Assembly: GCF_039545135.1 (NCBI RefSeq)
Contig: NZ_BAABRU010000008.1
Span: 124,001-188,000, forward strand
DNA length: 64,000 nt
Source of the DNA: Herpetosiphon gulosus
GTDB taxonomy: Bacteria; Chloroflexota; Chloroflexia; Chloroflexales; Herpetosiphonaceae
Direction of reading: 5' to 3'
In this document: positions 38,093 through 46,615 of the stretch, piece after piece
How the letters are laid out: each line of letters opens with the position of its first letter
Numbering within the stretch: the first letter of the stretch is position 1
Translations under genes and position numbers: made by a program
The notes under the pieces: model-generated
Databases searched by the model: none
Seen by the model: the letters and a program-made list of their open reading frames with translations, nothing else
What the model was told of the DNA's origin: nothing

Positions 38093-38557
38093 TTATAGCA
38101 GAGCCGCCGCTTGAATTTGAATTTGCTCAGGTCGATAGCTCAAACGGGCCTGTACACCATAGCTGATCGTTGGAATCCAAGGTAGCAATAATTCCAACAA
38201 ACTGGGCGATTGAAAATGCTGAATTTTGGTCGCAGGATGGGGATAGTAAATATAGCCAGCATAGGTTTGAGTTTGCCAGAACAATTGACAACTGATAAAC
38301 GAAAAATCCTCAGGTGGGTGTAATTCAGTCCAATGGACTGCCCGAAAACTATAATCGGCTTGGAGCAAACGCCACTGGGCAGGCTGAATATCGAAATTAA
38401 TCGTTGCCAAATGCAAGCCAGTTAAATCAAGGCCTAATGTTGCAAAATAGGGCTGTTGCATGGCGATTGTGCCAGCAGGATAGGGTGATACAGCCGATTG
38501 CCCTGAAGCCACACCATGGCCACGAATAACTGTTCCATCAACCCAGATTTGGCTCAT
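38093..38557 (-). CDS. Hypothetical protein, weak resemblance to CTP-dependent riboflavin kinase fold
   Basis: A 154-residue protein; ATG 38557 (MSQIWVDGTV) is chosen because the longer frame to 38632 lies inside a terminator hairpin. No family is certain. The order of patterns IRGHGVASGQSAVSPYPAG, FATLGLDLTGLHLATINFDI, a middle charged stretch and a final ISYGVQARLSYRPEQIQI reminds me of the archaeal riboflavin kinase/cradle-loop-barrel family (DUF120), but the key residues cannot be confirmed. No riboflavin genes are adjacent. The function should be treated as unknown. Confidence 0.55.
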   Translation of the reverse strand: MSQIWVDGTVIRGHGVASGQSAVSPYPAGTIAMQQPYFATLGLDLTGLHLATINFDIQPAQWRLLQADYSFRAVHWTELHPPEDFSFISCQLFWQTQTYAGYIYYPHPATKIQHFQSPSLLELLLPWIPTISYGVQARLSYRPEQIQIQAAALL

Positions 38558-38604
38558 AAACCCACCGATCGCTAAATGCTGGGCTAAGTTTAAACCAAAA
38601 CCTA

Positions 38605-38639
38605 AAAAATCCAAACAGCACCATGAATTCATGGTGCTG
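38605..38639 (-). terminator. 24-bp perfect palindrome with T-rich minus-strand flank
   Basis: A perfect 24-bp palindrome (CAGCACCATGAA mirrored) at 38616-38639. On the minus strand it is followed by TTTGGATTTTTT. It terminates the VOC gene whose stop is at 38665. Confidence 0.85.
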
Positions 38640-38664
38640 TGAAAATCAAACGGCTTGCTAGCAC

Positions 38665-39078
38665 TTATTGAGGCGGGGCAGCGTTCATGTCCATATGGAA
38701 GAATTCCCAGATGTGGCCATCGAAGTCCTGAATGGCGCGACTATACATAGCACCCATTTCAATTGGCTCGCTAAAGCTGGTAGCGCCAAGTGATAGTGCT
38801 TTATCAAACATGTGGTCAACAGCCTCGCGGCTTTCCATCGTCAACGACACCAGCACTTCAGTCGCACTGCGGGCATCGCTAATTGCCGCAGTTTGAGGAA
38901 TAAATTCTTTGAATTTGGGATGGGTCAGCAACATGACATAAATTGTATCGCTAATCACAATGCTAGCAGCAGTTTCGTCGCTAAATTGCAGATTTTGTTG
39001 GTAGCCCAGGGCTTTGAAGAATTCAATTGATTTGGAGAGATCTTGCACTGCGAGATTAATAAAAACTTGGGTATTCAC
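38665..39078 (-). CDS. VOC superfamily protein (glyoxalase-like)
   Basis: A 137-residue vicinal-oxygen-chelate protein. The pattern FINLAVQDLSKSIEFFKALGY...SDTIYVMLLTHPKFKEF and the final region AIQDFDGHIWEFFHMDM is typical of uncharacterised glyoxalase/lactoylglutathione-like proteins (His in the last strand as a metal ligand). It is not closely similar to the VOC protein at 21076-21492. It is probably monocistronic, with a strong terminator downstream. The substrate is unknown. Confidence 0.88.
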   Translation of the reverse strand: MNTQVFINLAVQDLSKSIEFFKALGYQQNLQFSDETAASIVISDTIYVMLLTHPKFKEFIPQTAAISDARSATEVLVSLTMESREAVDHMFDKALSLGATSFSEPIEMGAMYSRAIQDFDGHIWEFFHMDMNAAPPQ

Positions 39079-39115
39079 GTAGCAACTCCTTACCTACAAA
39101 CACAATCGACTGTAC

Positions 39116-39343
39116 TCAATCCGTTGATTTTGTTTCATCGGCAAAGGCTAAACCTTTAGCTGCCAACGCTTCGTGCAACTGACGAATGCCCTTCGGCCCC
39201 ATGCCATGTAATTTGCCTAGCTCCCGAGCGCTGACTTGGGTCAATTGCGCTAAACTGCGATAACCAGCATTGTGTAAGGCTCGCAGTGCTGGTTGGCTTA
39301 GTTTGGAAGGAAAATCCTCGGTTGATTGTTCAGATGCATTCAT
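39116..39343 (-). CDS. Small helix-hairpin-helix protein (RNA polymerase alpha C-terminal-like)
   Basis: A 75-residue protein whose core LSQPALRALHNAGYRSLAQLTQVSARELGKLHGMGPKGIRQLHEAL is a helix-hairpin-helix DNA-binding fold of the type seen in the RNA polymerase alpha C-terminal domain. Such small proteins are annotated as DNA-binding or DUF proteins. A clear promoter and a GAAC-N4-GTTT repeat lie just upstream, so control by an SOS-type repressor is possible. It could assist repair or transcription; no function is established. Confidence 0.75.
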   Translation of the reverse strand: MNASEQSTEDFPSKLSQPALRALHNAGYRSLAQLTQVSARELGKLHGMGPKGIRQLHEALAAKGLAFADETKSTD

Positions 39344-39748
39344 CAGCCAAGCACCTTTGCTAATAAAACAAATGTTCTAATATTGGGTAGTATAACGATT
39401 AAACTTCAAAAAGTCAAGCAGTAATTTCATAAAAACAAGCTTTTTGGGTTTAATGATCTTGGTTCTCCATTACTGCAGGTTCAGCGATTTTGGCTATCGG
39501 ATTCCTACTATTCAAACTTTGAGCCAGAGAAATTCATCGCTCAACCTCAGTTGATGATGTGCCAAATGAGACTATACCGATATGGTGATAATTTCAAACG
39601 ATTCCCTAAATTCGGTTATCATAGTCCATAGATAAAAGCCCTTGCAATGCTCAGCTTTGATATTATGTCTATCAAGATTTGATTCACAGCATTTAAAGGT
39701 CTACAATTTTTATTTCTATCATTATAGAATTAACCAAAGGTACTTGTG
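39344..39748. other. AT-rich divergent intergenic region
   Basis: About 405 bp. Its right part, from ~39420, is markedly AT-rich and continues into the AT-rich gene pair at 39749. Besides the promoter above I see no gene, RNA or repeat in it. Confidence 0.5.
39366..39417 (-). promoter_or_regulatory. Promoter with overlapping SOS-box-like inverted repeat
   Basis: On the minus strand TTGACT (39412-39417), a 17-bp spacer and TATACT (39389-39394) form a good sigma-70 promoter, followed by GAACATTTGTTT (39366-39377), one base from the GAAC-N4-GTTC consensus. The repeat is 22 bp before the ATG of the helix-hairpin-helix gene, the same placement as at 21518-21529. Confidence 0.55.
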
Positions 39749-41080
39749 ATGAAATCATATTCGCATACGATTAAACTTTTCCTCGTATTTTTTATAAGCA
39801 CTATCATCATATTCGTTCGTGGTAGAACAGCATTCTTGTACCCAAATCTCTTTGTAGAAGATGGGTATTTCTTTAGCTATATGCTCAATAACCATACTAT
39901 CGATCAAATAGGGTTTATGTATGCAGGATATCGTTCAATAGTTCCTAACATTGTTATTTATCTATCATTATTTTCGCCATTCTTACCATTATCACCATAT
40001 CTAATGGCTTTGTTTTGTTTGTTTAACAGTGCTGCGGCATTTACATTATTTGGTTTACGTCGATTTCGTTATTTTATTGAAAATGATGATGTTCGATTAA
40101 TTATTTGTTTAATTATGGTATTACTGCCAACTGGTGACTATGTACTTCAAAGTAATACTGTATATTCCATTTGGAATAGTTTTTTTGTATTACTTCTATT
40201 AATTATGCTTCCTGTAAGCTCATCAAAGCTCGCGACAATTTTTCAAACGATTATATCATTATTAATAATTTTCTCACATGCTATGGTATTGATTATTGTG
40301 CCATTCTGTATTTATTTTTTGTTCAAGCGCCCAACCCTGCGCGACAAAATCTATCATGCAACCCTGATCGCTGGGGTTGGGTTGTATATGCTGACAAGTG
40401 TTGAACCAATTAAATCTGAAACCTCATTCGCTCCAATGAACCTTGGGTTTGGCGTTCAACTGGTCTTTGAACGAGTCTTTTTTGAAGGGATTTTTGGCAA
40501 TATATTACGGATCGAATTAAACCAACACACACTTTATTTAGCTATGGCGATTGGAATTATGATTGGACTAAGCCTAGTAGGCTTAATCTATCGCTGGCGA
40601 ACATATCTGCCTAAAAGTGTGCTGGAACAATTTTTTATGATCGGATTCTTGATCGTTGGCATGACGATGATGCCAACAATTAGCCGTAATTTACTGTTAC
40701 AACGTGAATCGCTTTTGTTTGATCCATGGTCAGCAAATCGCTATTTCTATGTTCAACAACTCTTGCTCATACTAGTTGTGCTCCAACTTGGCTATTATCG
40801 ATTTATAAAATCACAAATCTTGCTTGGATCAATCACAATTAAGCGAATGGCGGTTACAACTACCGCAATTATTGGCTTACTTTGGATTGGTTACTTAAAC
40901 TATAAACATCGTCCAACATTCTTTAATCCACCCGAACAAAGTGGCCGTGAGGTGATTTATTTTCTTAGTTCACTTGATAAGCATTTACATGACCCTGCGA
41001 AAGCTGCCCAACCAATCAAGCTTGATCGCGGTGTTTGGTCAATTACCTATACTGGTTATGATAGCAGTCAGAAGAAATGA
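39749..41080 (+). CDS. Multi-spanning membrane protein, possible GT-C-type glycosyltransferase
   Basis: A 443-residue protein; ATG 39749 is preceded by AAAGG at the right distance (a GTG at 39746 is the alternative). About ten hydrophobic helices are visible. The short loop after the first helix contains LFVEDGYFFSYM, with acidic Glu-Asp as in GT-C fold glycosyltransferases; this is the only functional hint. The gene is clearly AT-richer than its surroundings, which suggests transfer from another genome. It is followed, after 91 bp, by a secreted GH43-like gene of similar base composition, and the two may form a unit. The function is not established. Confidence 0.6.
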   Translation: MKSYSHTIKLFLVFFISTIIIFVRGRTAFLYPNLFVEDGYFFSYMLNNHTIDQIGFMYAGYRSIVPNIVIYLSLFSPFLPLSPYLMALFCLFNSAAAFTLFGLRRFRYFIENDDVRLIICLIMVLLPTGDYVLQSNTVYSIWNSFFVLLLLIMLPVSSSKLATIFQTIISLLIIFSHAMVLIIVPFCIYFLFKRPTLRDKIYHATLIAGVGLYMLTSVEPIKSETSFAPMNLGFGVQLVFERVFFEGIFGNILRIELNQHTLYLAMAIGIMIGLSLVGLIYRWRTYLPKSVLEQFFMIGFLIVGMTMMPTISRNLLLQRESLLFDPWSANRYFYVQQLLLILVVLQLGYYRFIKSQILLGSITIKRMAVTTTAIIGLLWIGYLNYKHRPTFFNPPEQSGREVIYFLSSLDKHLHDPAKAAQPIKLDRGVWSITYTGYDSSQKK

Positions 41081-41171
41081 GAGAGGAGATATGATGATAT
41101 AAATTGGCTAATATCAAGCCTAATCACGTTCTTGTACGACAATTTGATGATTAATATTTTGAGAGGATCTA

Positions 41172-43307
41172 ATGACTACCAAACGTATCACGTACTTAAT
41201 ACTGACACTCCTTATTTTTGGAGCCACAGCTAACATAGGTTTTGCCGCCGATAGTGCAATCCGTTACCCAATTGCCGATTTTGAAACCGGTGTTGATCCA
41301 CGTTGGAGCCAGTCTTCCCCTGCCCCTTTAGCAATCACTTCCCCTAGCTTTGCCTGGACACCAAATCAGCCTGATAACATTAATTACTGGGATGTTACCA
41401 GTGATCGTGATGATCAAAATGAATATGCCGATCAAATTCTTAATACCACATCTTTAGATCTCAGCCGTTATGATCGCATAACCCTTACGTTCTATACAAA
41501 TATTTATAATGGAAGCCAAGTTACTTCTGAAAAAGGAAAAATTCAAGTTATTATCCATGATACAAGCTATGGGGATGTTGTTATAGGCACATTGGTCAAT
41601 GGGACCGCACAACATGATATACATCGGATGAGTCTTAGTGGGTTACCAGCTGCTGCCAAAGATCAAATTGATCAGATCCGTTTTCGGATTTATGAAGACT
41701 ATTTTGGTGCAGTGGCTGCAAATGGCCAAACCCAACCGAGCACCCGTATGCAACGAACTCATCTCTATACGATCGGTGCAGAAATAGGCTCAAATGTTCC
41801 GCATATGACCCTTGCTGATTTTGAGAAGGGCGTAGATCCACGTGGCGTTCTCTATGCTAATGGCTTAACGACCCAAGGCCCACATTATGCATGGGCTCCA
41901 GCACAAACCGATAATATCAATTTTTGGGATGTCATTAGCGATAATGATGGACAAAATGACTTTGCTGATTATCACCTAGTCCTTGTCCCACAGAATTGGC
42001 AACCATATACTCAATTACGAATAAAATTCTATACAACTTGTACAACTAGTTGTGATGGAAAAATAACGCCGATTATTCATGATACTGATGGTGGATACAC
42101 CATTCTTGGAACATTTAGTGCCAGCCAACGTGATGCCCAAAATTGGATTACGATTCCGCTGACTGGTGTGGCAAATCGCGATCAAATCGATGATTTGACA
42201 CTTCGGGTGCATGAAAGTTATTTTGGTGGTACGAACATTAATGGGGCTTATCAGCGAACTCATGTTTACGATATCGAATTAGTCAACACTGGAATTTATT
42301 CACATCTTTCTATTTCGGGCGATCAATCAGAATCTAATGCATTTAGTCGTCCTTCCAATTATGATTATGCTCCTTCTATTATGAAGGATGGGAATATTTA
42401 TAAAATGTGGTGGTGCACTAGCGAAGTTACAGTAGTTCCTGGTGATACCGATACAGTTTGGGATGTTATTCGTTATGCAGAATCAACCGATGGAACGAAT
42501 TGGACGATTAATTCCAATATTGTTTTACAAGTTATGATTAATTCCCCAGAAACAAATGGTGCTAAGAAAGGGCATGCATGTGATCCTTCCGTTGTTAAGG
42601 TCAATGGAACCTATTACATGTACTATGATGCTGCAGGCCCAACCCAAGAACAATGTGATAAAACAGCGATTCAAAATCTTTGTCCTGCGGGATATATTCA
42701 GTATAATCAGATTTATTTGGCAACATCAACTAATGGGGTCAATTGGACAAAGCGAGTTAATCCTACCACCGGAAAACCACAACCTGTTATTGCAAATACC
42801 TATTCGCCCCCAACACTCTATGGTATAGGACAGCCAACCGCATTGTATTTAAATGGCCGCTTTTACTTATATTATACCGATAGCGCTAATTGGATGTCTA
42901 CTCGGCTCAAAATCTCACATAATGGGATATTTGATGATAGTGATGTAGGCTATCAGGTGTATTCCGATATGGATCTTGTGCCAACCTATCATAAAGACTA
43001 CGGAACTTTTATTGCAATGAGCGCTCATGATTTAAAGGTAACACCAGAAACCCAAAATAAAAATCCACTCTATGTTCTTCAATCGCGTAACGGAGTTCGC
43101 TGGACAAACGATTATCAGACACCATCTGAGATGATTAATGTAAACCCTAACCAAGGAACAAATGTTATTCATAACCCAGGAATATTAACCGATCCACATG
43201 GATTAGCATCGGGAAACACATTACAGGTATATTATGGGGGTGGACCTGATCTTCTTCCTGCTTGGGAGATCATGCGTACCAATGTAAATTTAACACCTTC
43301 ACCCTAA
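41172..43307 (+). CDS. Secreted GH43/GH32-like five-bladed propeller with two carbohydrate-binding-like repeats
   Basis: A 711-residue secreted protein. AGAGGA precedes the ATG at 41172. The signal peptide ends ...ANIGFAAD (~26). Residues ~30-195 and ~210-385 are two copies of the same beta-sandwich module, both opening with ADFE(T/K)GVDPR and containing DNIN(Y/F)WDV and RTH(L/V)Y. Residues ~395-705 form a five-bladed propeller of the GH43/GH32 superfamily (DYAPSIMKDGNIYKMWW, CDPSVVKVNGTYYMYYD, GQPTALYLNGRFYLYYTD). The aspartate in the DPSV motif corresponds to a conserved propeller acid, but a full catalytic triad is not clear. It probably binds or degrades a polysaccharide outside the cell. 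Confidence 0.75.
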   Translation: MTTKRITYLILTLLIFGATANIGFAADSAIRYPIADFETGVDPRWSQSSPAPLAITSPSFAWTPNQPDNINYWDVTSDRDDQNEYADQILNTTSLDLSRYDRITLTFYTNIYNGSQVTSEKGKIQVIIHDTSYGDVVIGTLVNGTAQHDIHRMSLSGLPAAAKDQIDQIRFRIYEDYFGAVAANGQTQPSTRMQRTHLYTIGAEIGSNVPHMTLADFEKGVDPRGVLYANGLTTQGPHYAWAPAQTDNINFWDVISDNDGQNDFADYHLVLVPQNWQPYTQLRIKFYTTCTTSCDGKITPIIHDTDGGYTILGTFSASQRDAQNWITIPLTGVANRDQIDDLTLRVHESYFGGTNINGAYQRTHVYDIELVNTGIYSHLSISGDQSESNAFSRPSNYDYAPSIMKDGNIYKMWWCTSEVTVVPGDTDTVWDVIRYAESTDGTNWTINSNIVLQVMINSPETNGAKKGHACDPSVVKVNGTYYMYYDAAGPTQEQCDKTAIQNLCPAGYIQYNQIYLATSTNGVNWTKRVNPTTGKPQPVIANTYSPPTLYGIGQPTALYLNGRFYLYYTDSANWMSTRLKISHNGIFDDSDVGYQVYSDMDLVPTYHKDYGTFIAMSAHDLKVTPETQNKNPLYVLQSRNGVRWTNDYQTPSEMINVNPNQGTNVIHNPGILTDPHGLASGNTLQVYYGGGPDLLPAWEIMRTNVNLTPSP

Positions 43308-43326
43308 TTAATCCTCAAAGATGTTC

Positions 43327-43362
43327 AATCCTCACCGTTTATTCGGTGGGGATTATTTTTTA
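43327..43362 (+). terminator. Hairpin with T tract
   Basis: AATCCTCACCG pairs with CGGTGGGGATT across a six-base loop, followed by ATTTTTT, 20 bp after the stop at 43307. Confidence 0.9.
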
Positions 43363-43381
43363 GTCAGTAATATTTAAAAAT

Positions 43382-43828
43382 TTATTGCTCATCATTGCCT
43401 TGATCGCTGAAATTAGGCAGATCGCGACGCGGTTTATGCTCATCGAGCGCTTCCCACACATTCGAGATACGGCGGCGACGTTCGCTGCGGGCTTGTTGCT
43501 GCTCATCGCCTGGGGTGCTTTGCAGGGCATCCCAAATTGGGCGACGCAGGCTGCTGGTGTGTTTGGGGCGTAAATTGACTTTATAACGACGTGGCTCACC
43601 CTCGAGAATCAAGACATGCTGCTGTTCAATCAATTGGGCGATCGCCTGCTCCATTTCGGCAATACTCAATTGCTCAGCATCGGGCAAATCGGCCAATGCC
43701 TCAACTAGTTTGGCTTCATCAACCTCGCGCTGGCGCAAAATCGCCCGAATTATGGTGCGTTCGGCCAACGATAAATGCTCAAAATCTAAGGAACTAAGAC
43801 CGCCACTTGGTTCGGCTGAACTATCCAT
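43382..43828 (-). CDS. Small winged-helix-like protein of unknown function
   Basis: A 148-residue charged protein. Residues ~10-85 look like a winged helix: LSLAERTIIRAILRQREVDEAKLVEALA, then a helix with EMEQAIAQLIEQQHVLILEGEPRRYKVNL as the recognition helix and wing. The C-terminus (RSERRRRISNVWEALDE) is basic and probably disordered. I do not recognise a family. It is the last gene of a closely spaced minus-strand run, 15 bp after the alpha/beta hydrolase gene. Confidence 0.6.
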   Translation of the reverse strand: MDSSAEPSGGLSSLDFEHLSLAERTIIRAILRQREVDEAKLVEALADLPDAEQLSIAEMEQAIAQLIEQQHVLILEGEPRRYKVNLRPKHTSSLRRPIWDALQSTPGDEQQQARSERRRRISNVWEALDEHKPRRDLPNFSDQGNDEQ

Positions 43829-43843
43829 AAACCAACTCCACAG

Positions 43844-44698
43844 CTAGAATTGTGCCTTGAGCAACTTAATCGGGGTGCTGAGAAATGCCCGAACATAGCG
43901 TTGAGTGGTGACGAGGGCTTCAAAATGGGGCCAATGCCCCGCGTTGGGAATAATTCGCAAATCGGCATCGGGCAATTCAGCGACCACGCTGCTGGCATCG
44001 CGCAAGGGCACTGTATTATCTTCCATGCCCCATAAATAGAGCGAAGGATGGCTAATCTTGTGCAATTGGCCACGCAAATCGTTTTCGCGCATGGCGCGAT
44101 AGCATTCAGCCCGAATTTGGCCTTGGCCTGGCCGCCGCACATCGGCCTTGATGCGTTCATGGGCTTCGCTGCTAATGGCGCTGCGCTCAGCATACGAAGC
44201 TGGTTTCATCACGCGATCAGTAATTCGCCAGATGCGGGTTTCAATCAGCGAAGTCACTCGATCGGCAAAAGGCACGCGCTCCAACACCACCAACGGCCCT
44301 AGAAACATATTGATAAACATCGATAAACGCCCGCTGATCGTTGGGCAAATCAACACCATGCGCTCGATTAGCTCAGGATGACGCAAACTCATGGTCAAGC
44401 TAATCATTCCGCCCATCGAATGACCAATCAACACCGCTGGTTGATCGGTGACTTGGCGCAAAAGGTCGGCCAACAGATCTGTGTAGGCTACAATGCTCAC
44501 CGGATTATCACCCTTAGGCGATTGGCCGTAGCCTGGCAAATCGACCGCCAAACAGCGATAGCGTGACAAAATTGGAAACAACGGCGACATGGCGAACCAT
44601 GAGCTTGACCAGCCATGAATTAACAAGGCCACTGGTTTATCGCTTGCTCCCTCTTCCCACACATGAATCGGTTGATCGTTGACGGTATAGATTGGCAT
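43844..44698 (-). CDS. Alpha/beta hydrolase
   Basis: A 284-residue alpha/beta-hydrolase fold enzyme. The catalytic triad is visible: the nucleophile in IGHSMGGMISL (Ser), an acid in WGMEDNTVPLRD (Asp) and the histidine in NAGHWPHFE. The oxyanion motif HGWSSSW is near the N-terminus. There is no signal peptide. This is a general esterase, lipase or haloalkane-type shape, and the substrate cannot be told. GGAGG lies nine bases before the ATG, and it follows the HAMP sensor gene after 21 bp. Confidence 0.88.
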   Translation of the reverse strand: MPIYTVNDQPIHVWEEGASDKPVALLIHGWSSSWFAMSPLFPILSRYRCLAVDLPGYGQSPKGDNPVSIVAYTDLLADLLRQVTDQPAVLIGHSMGGMISLTMSLRHPELIERMVLICPTISGRLSMFINMFLGPLVVLERVPFADRVTSLIETRIWRITDRVMKPASYAERSAISSEAHERIKADVRRPGQGQIRAECYRAMRENDLRGQLHKISHPSLYLWGMEDNTVPLRDASSVVAELPDADLRIIPNAGHWPHFEALVTTQRYVRAFLSTPIKLLKAQF

Positions 44699-44719
44699 AG
44701 CTGGAGCCTCCGCTGGTGG

Positions 44720-45790
44720 TTAGCTGGTTTGGTCAGGCGGGCGGCGATCACGGCGTTGGCGAGCTTCACGGGCTTTTTCTTGCAAATTACGAAAGAATTC
44801 GCTATCAACAATTTCATCAACTTGCTGTTTGCGTTTGCCTTCATCAACAATAATTTGCAATTCGGCCACTTGCTGGCGCAATTTATGTTCGCGTTCGCGC
44901 ACTTTATCAACCATCATGGCAAAAACGCTGGCAAGCGTGGCAACTTCATCGCGCAAACGGCTGCTGCTTTCGGGTACTTCTGAGCTATAGTCGCCATTAC
45001 TAATTTGCTTGGCTACGGCGGTCAAGCCAATAATTGGCTTGGTCAGGCGATGGGCAATCAGATAAATAGCAATAGCCAAGAGCACCGTCACAATCAAAAA
45101 GCCGGGAATCAAGGTTTGGCTGATGCGATTGCGCACGGCGGTAACTTCGGCCACACACATATCGACCCCAACTGCGCCAACCGTTTCGCCTTTGGCATTG
45201 AAAATTGGTGCGGCTCCAGCAATCCACTGACCCCATTGATCAGTTGATGGATTAGGATCGATGCTTGGTTCGCGCAAACCACGGGCCATAGCTGACGAAA
45301 AGCCACCAGCTGCCGTAAAATTTGCGTTCATCAAAGGGCGGGTATCACGGTTAATCGTACAGCCATAGGCCGATTCAGTCAGCAGCTCTTGTTCACGCGG
45401 AGTAGCCGATTGACCTGGGGGAATTGCTGCGCTCACCACAAATCGTGCTTGCTCTGGCTCATTGGGCAGCTGAACGAAGGTATAAATGCCTGAAGCCTTG
45501 GGATTGGTAGTTTTGACCTCGCGCAAGTAGGCATTGATTTTAAGATAAGTTGGATCATCAATTTGGCCTTGGGTATACAAGGCGCTATGTTCATCGCCAT
45601 CAATTCCAGCGGCAGCCGTTTTGGCAATCGCCATCAGATCGGCTTCGAGGTCAGTTTGGGCATTATCGGTGGCATAATTCAAAAACCAGACAAACACCCC
45701 AGTTAAAACAATTAAAAACAGCAGGGTAAAAATGGCCAACAAACGCCAACGCAGGCTCAAAAAACGGCTTTTGGGTGCTACGGCTGTCAT
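44720..45790 (-). CDS. Membrane HAMP-domain sensor without output domain
   Basis: A 356-residue two-helix membrane receptor. TM1 is ~16-36 (AIFTLLFLIVLTGVFVWFL), an extracellular Cache-like region is ~40-220, TM2 is ~225-245 (LIPGFLIVTVLLAIAIYLIAH), then HAMP (~247-300; RLTKPIIGLTAVAKQISNGDY) and a charged coiled coil to the C-terminus. A histidine kinase, GGDEF or methyl-accepting region is missing. The tail (VDEIVDSEFFRNLQEKAREA) is like that of some cyanobacterial and Chloroflexota HAMP proteins as I remember them. It might signal to a partner through the coiled coil. It is followed 21 bp later by the alpha/beta hydrolase. Confidence 0.8.
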   Translation of the reverse strand: MTAVAPKSRFLSLRWRLLAIFTLLFLIVLTGVFVWFLNYATDNAQTDLEADLMAIAKTAAAGIDGDEHSALYTQGQIDDPTYLKINAYLREVKTTNPKASGIYTFVQLPNEPEQARFVVSAAIPPGQSATPREQELLTESAYGCTINRDTRPLMNANFTAAGGFSSAMARGLREPSIDPNPSTDQWGQWIAGAAPIFNAKGETVGAVGVDMCVAEVTAVRNRISQTLIPGFLIVTVLLAIAIYLIAHRLTKPIIGLTAVAKQISNGDYSSEVPESSSRLRDEVATLASVFAMMVDKVREREHKLRQQVAELQIIVDEGKRKQQVDEIVDSEFFRNLQEKAREARQRRDRRPPDQTS

Positions 45791-45802
45791 AGGTGCTATT
45801 CC

Positions 45803-46615
45803 TTACCGCAACGACGCGAGGGCGTGCTGCACAAAAGGATTGTCGGATTCCAAATAGTAAACATCATGGTAAATCGCTTCAACTATCGTTCGTATGGTTG
45901 CAACATTTAACATGCTAGGTTGGCTTGGGTAAAACACCAAGTGCATTGGTTGCGGCGCAATTGTTAGTTGCCGCGCCGCCTGATCATCGCTATTTTTGAT
46001 CACTGGCGGCTCAATATACTCAACTGGTAGCAGCACTGCCCCATTATTCAGATGAAAGCGCAAACGAGCCTCGCGTTCTTGGCGTTCAAGCTCATGCTGA
46101 GCATCCTCAACCCTCGTCACTTCGGCACTATACCCCAAAACCGCCTCATTGCCACTATACAAGGCATCGAGTGCCAATTGTTGATGGGTAGCCTGCACCA
46201 GCCAACGCCCAATGCCCGTGCCACGTGCCCGTTGATCGATGCCAATAAATGCCCCGTGACCAAAATTGCGGCGATACAGATAGCTGAACATGCGTACCCC
46301 GACTGGCTTGCCGTGCTGCTCAATCAACCACAAATGGTCGAGAGTGGCGGGGTGGCTGCGCGAAAATGGCTCAGCATACATCGCCAAAAATGGCTCATAA
46401 TGGGCCAAATGTGGAAAAATCGTGGCAAATAGCTCTTGTACCAGCCCAATTTCGTTGGCTTCGGCCCCCAAAATTGCCCGCAATTGCATGCCCTTGGGAG
46501 CATCACGATTGGCGAGTGGCGGAATCATCGGCCAGCGCACACTATCTTGCAACTTATTCCACAATGGTTCTAATTCACCAAACTGAGCTAATCGCGCCTC
46601 AGAACTCGATGCCAT
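45803..46615 (-). CDS. GNAT-type N-acetyltransferase
   Basis: A 270-residue protein with a GNAT acetyl-CoA-binding fold: the region VGVRMFSYLYRRNFGHGAFIGIDQRARGTGIGRWLVQATHQ has the Q/R-x2-G-x-G/A pattern for the pyrophosphate (RARGTGIGRWLV). The N-terminal ~65 residues are not typical. The C-terminal ~90 residues carry an additional helical and beta part. It overlaps the end of the transporter gene by 17 bases and precedes the HAMP sensor gene by 12 bp. The substrate is unknown. Confidence 0.8.
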   Translation of the reverse strand: MASSSEARLAQFGELEPLWNKLQDSVRWPMIPPLANRDAPKGMQLRAILGAEANEIGLVQELFATIFPHLAHYEPFLAMYAEPFSRSHPATLDHLWLIEQHGKPVGVRMFSYLYRRNFGHGAFIGIDQRARGTGIGRWLVQATHQQLALDALYSGNEAVLGYSAEVTRVEDAQHELERQEREARLRFHLNNGAVLLPVEYIEPPVIKNSDDQAARQLTIAPQPMHLVFYPSQPSMLNVATIRTIVEAIYHDVYYLESDNPFVQHALASLR

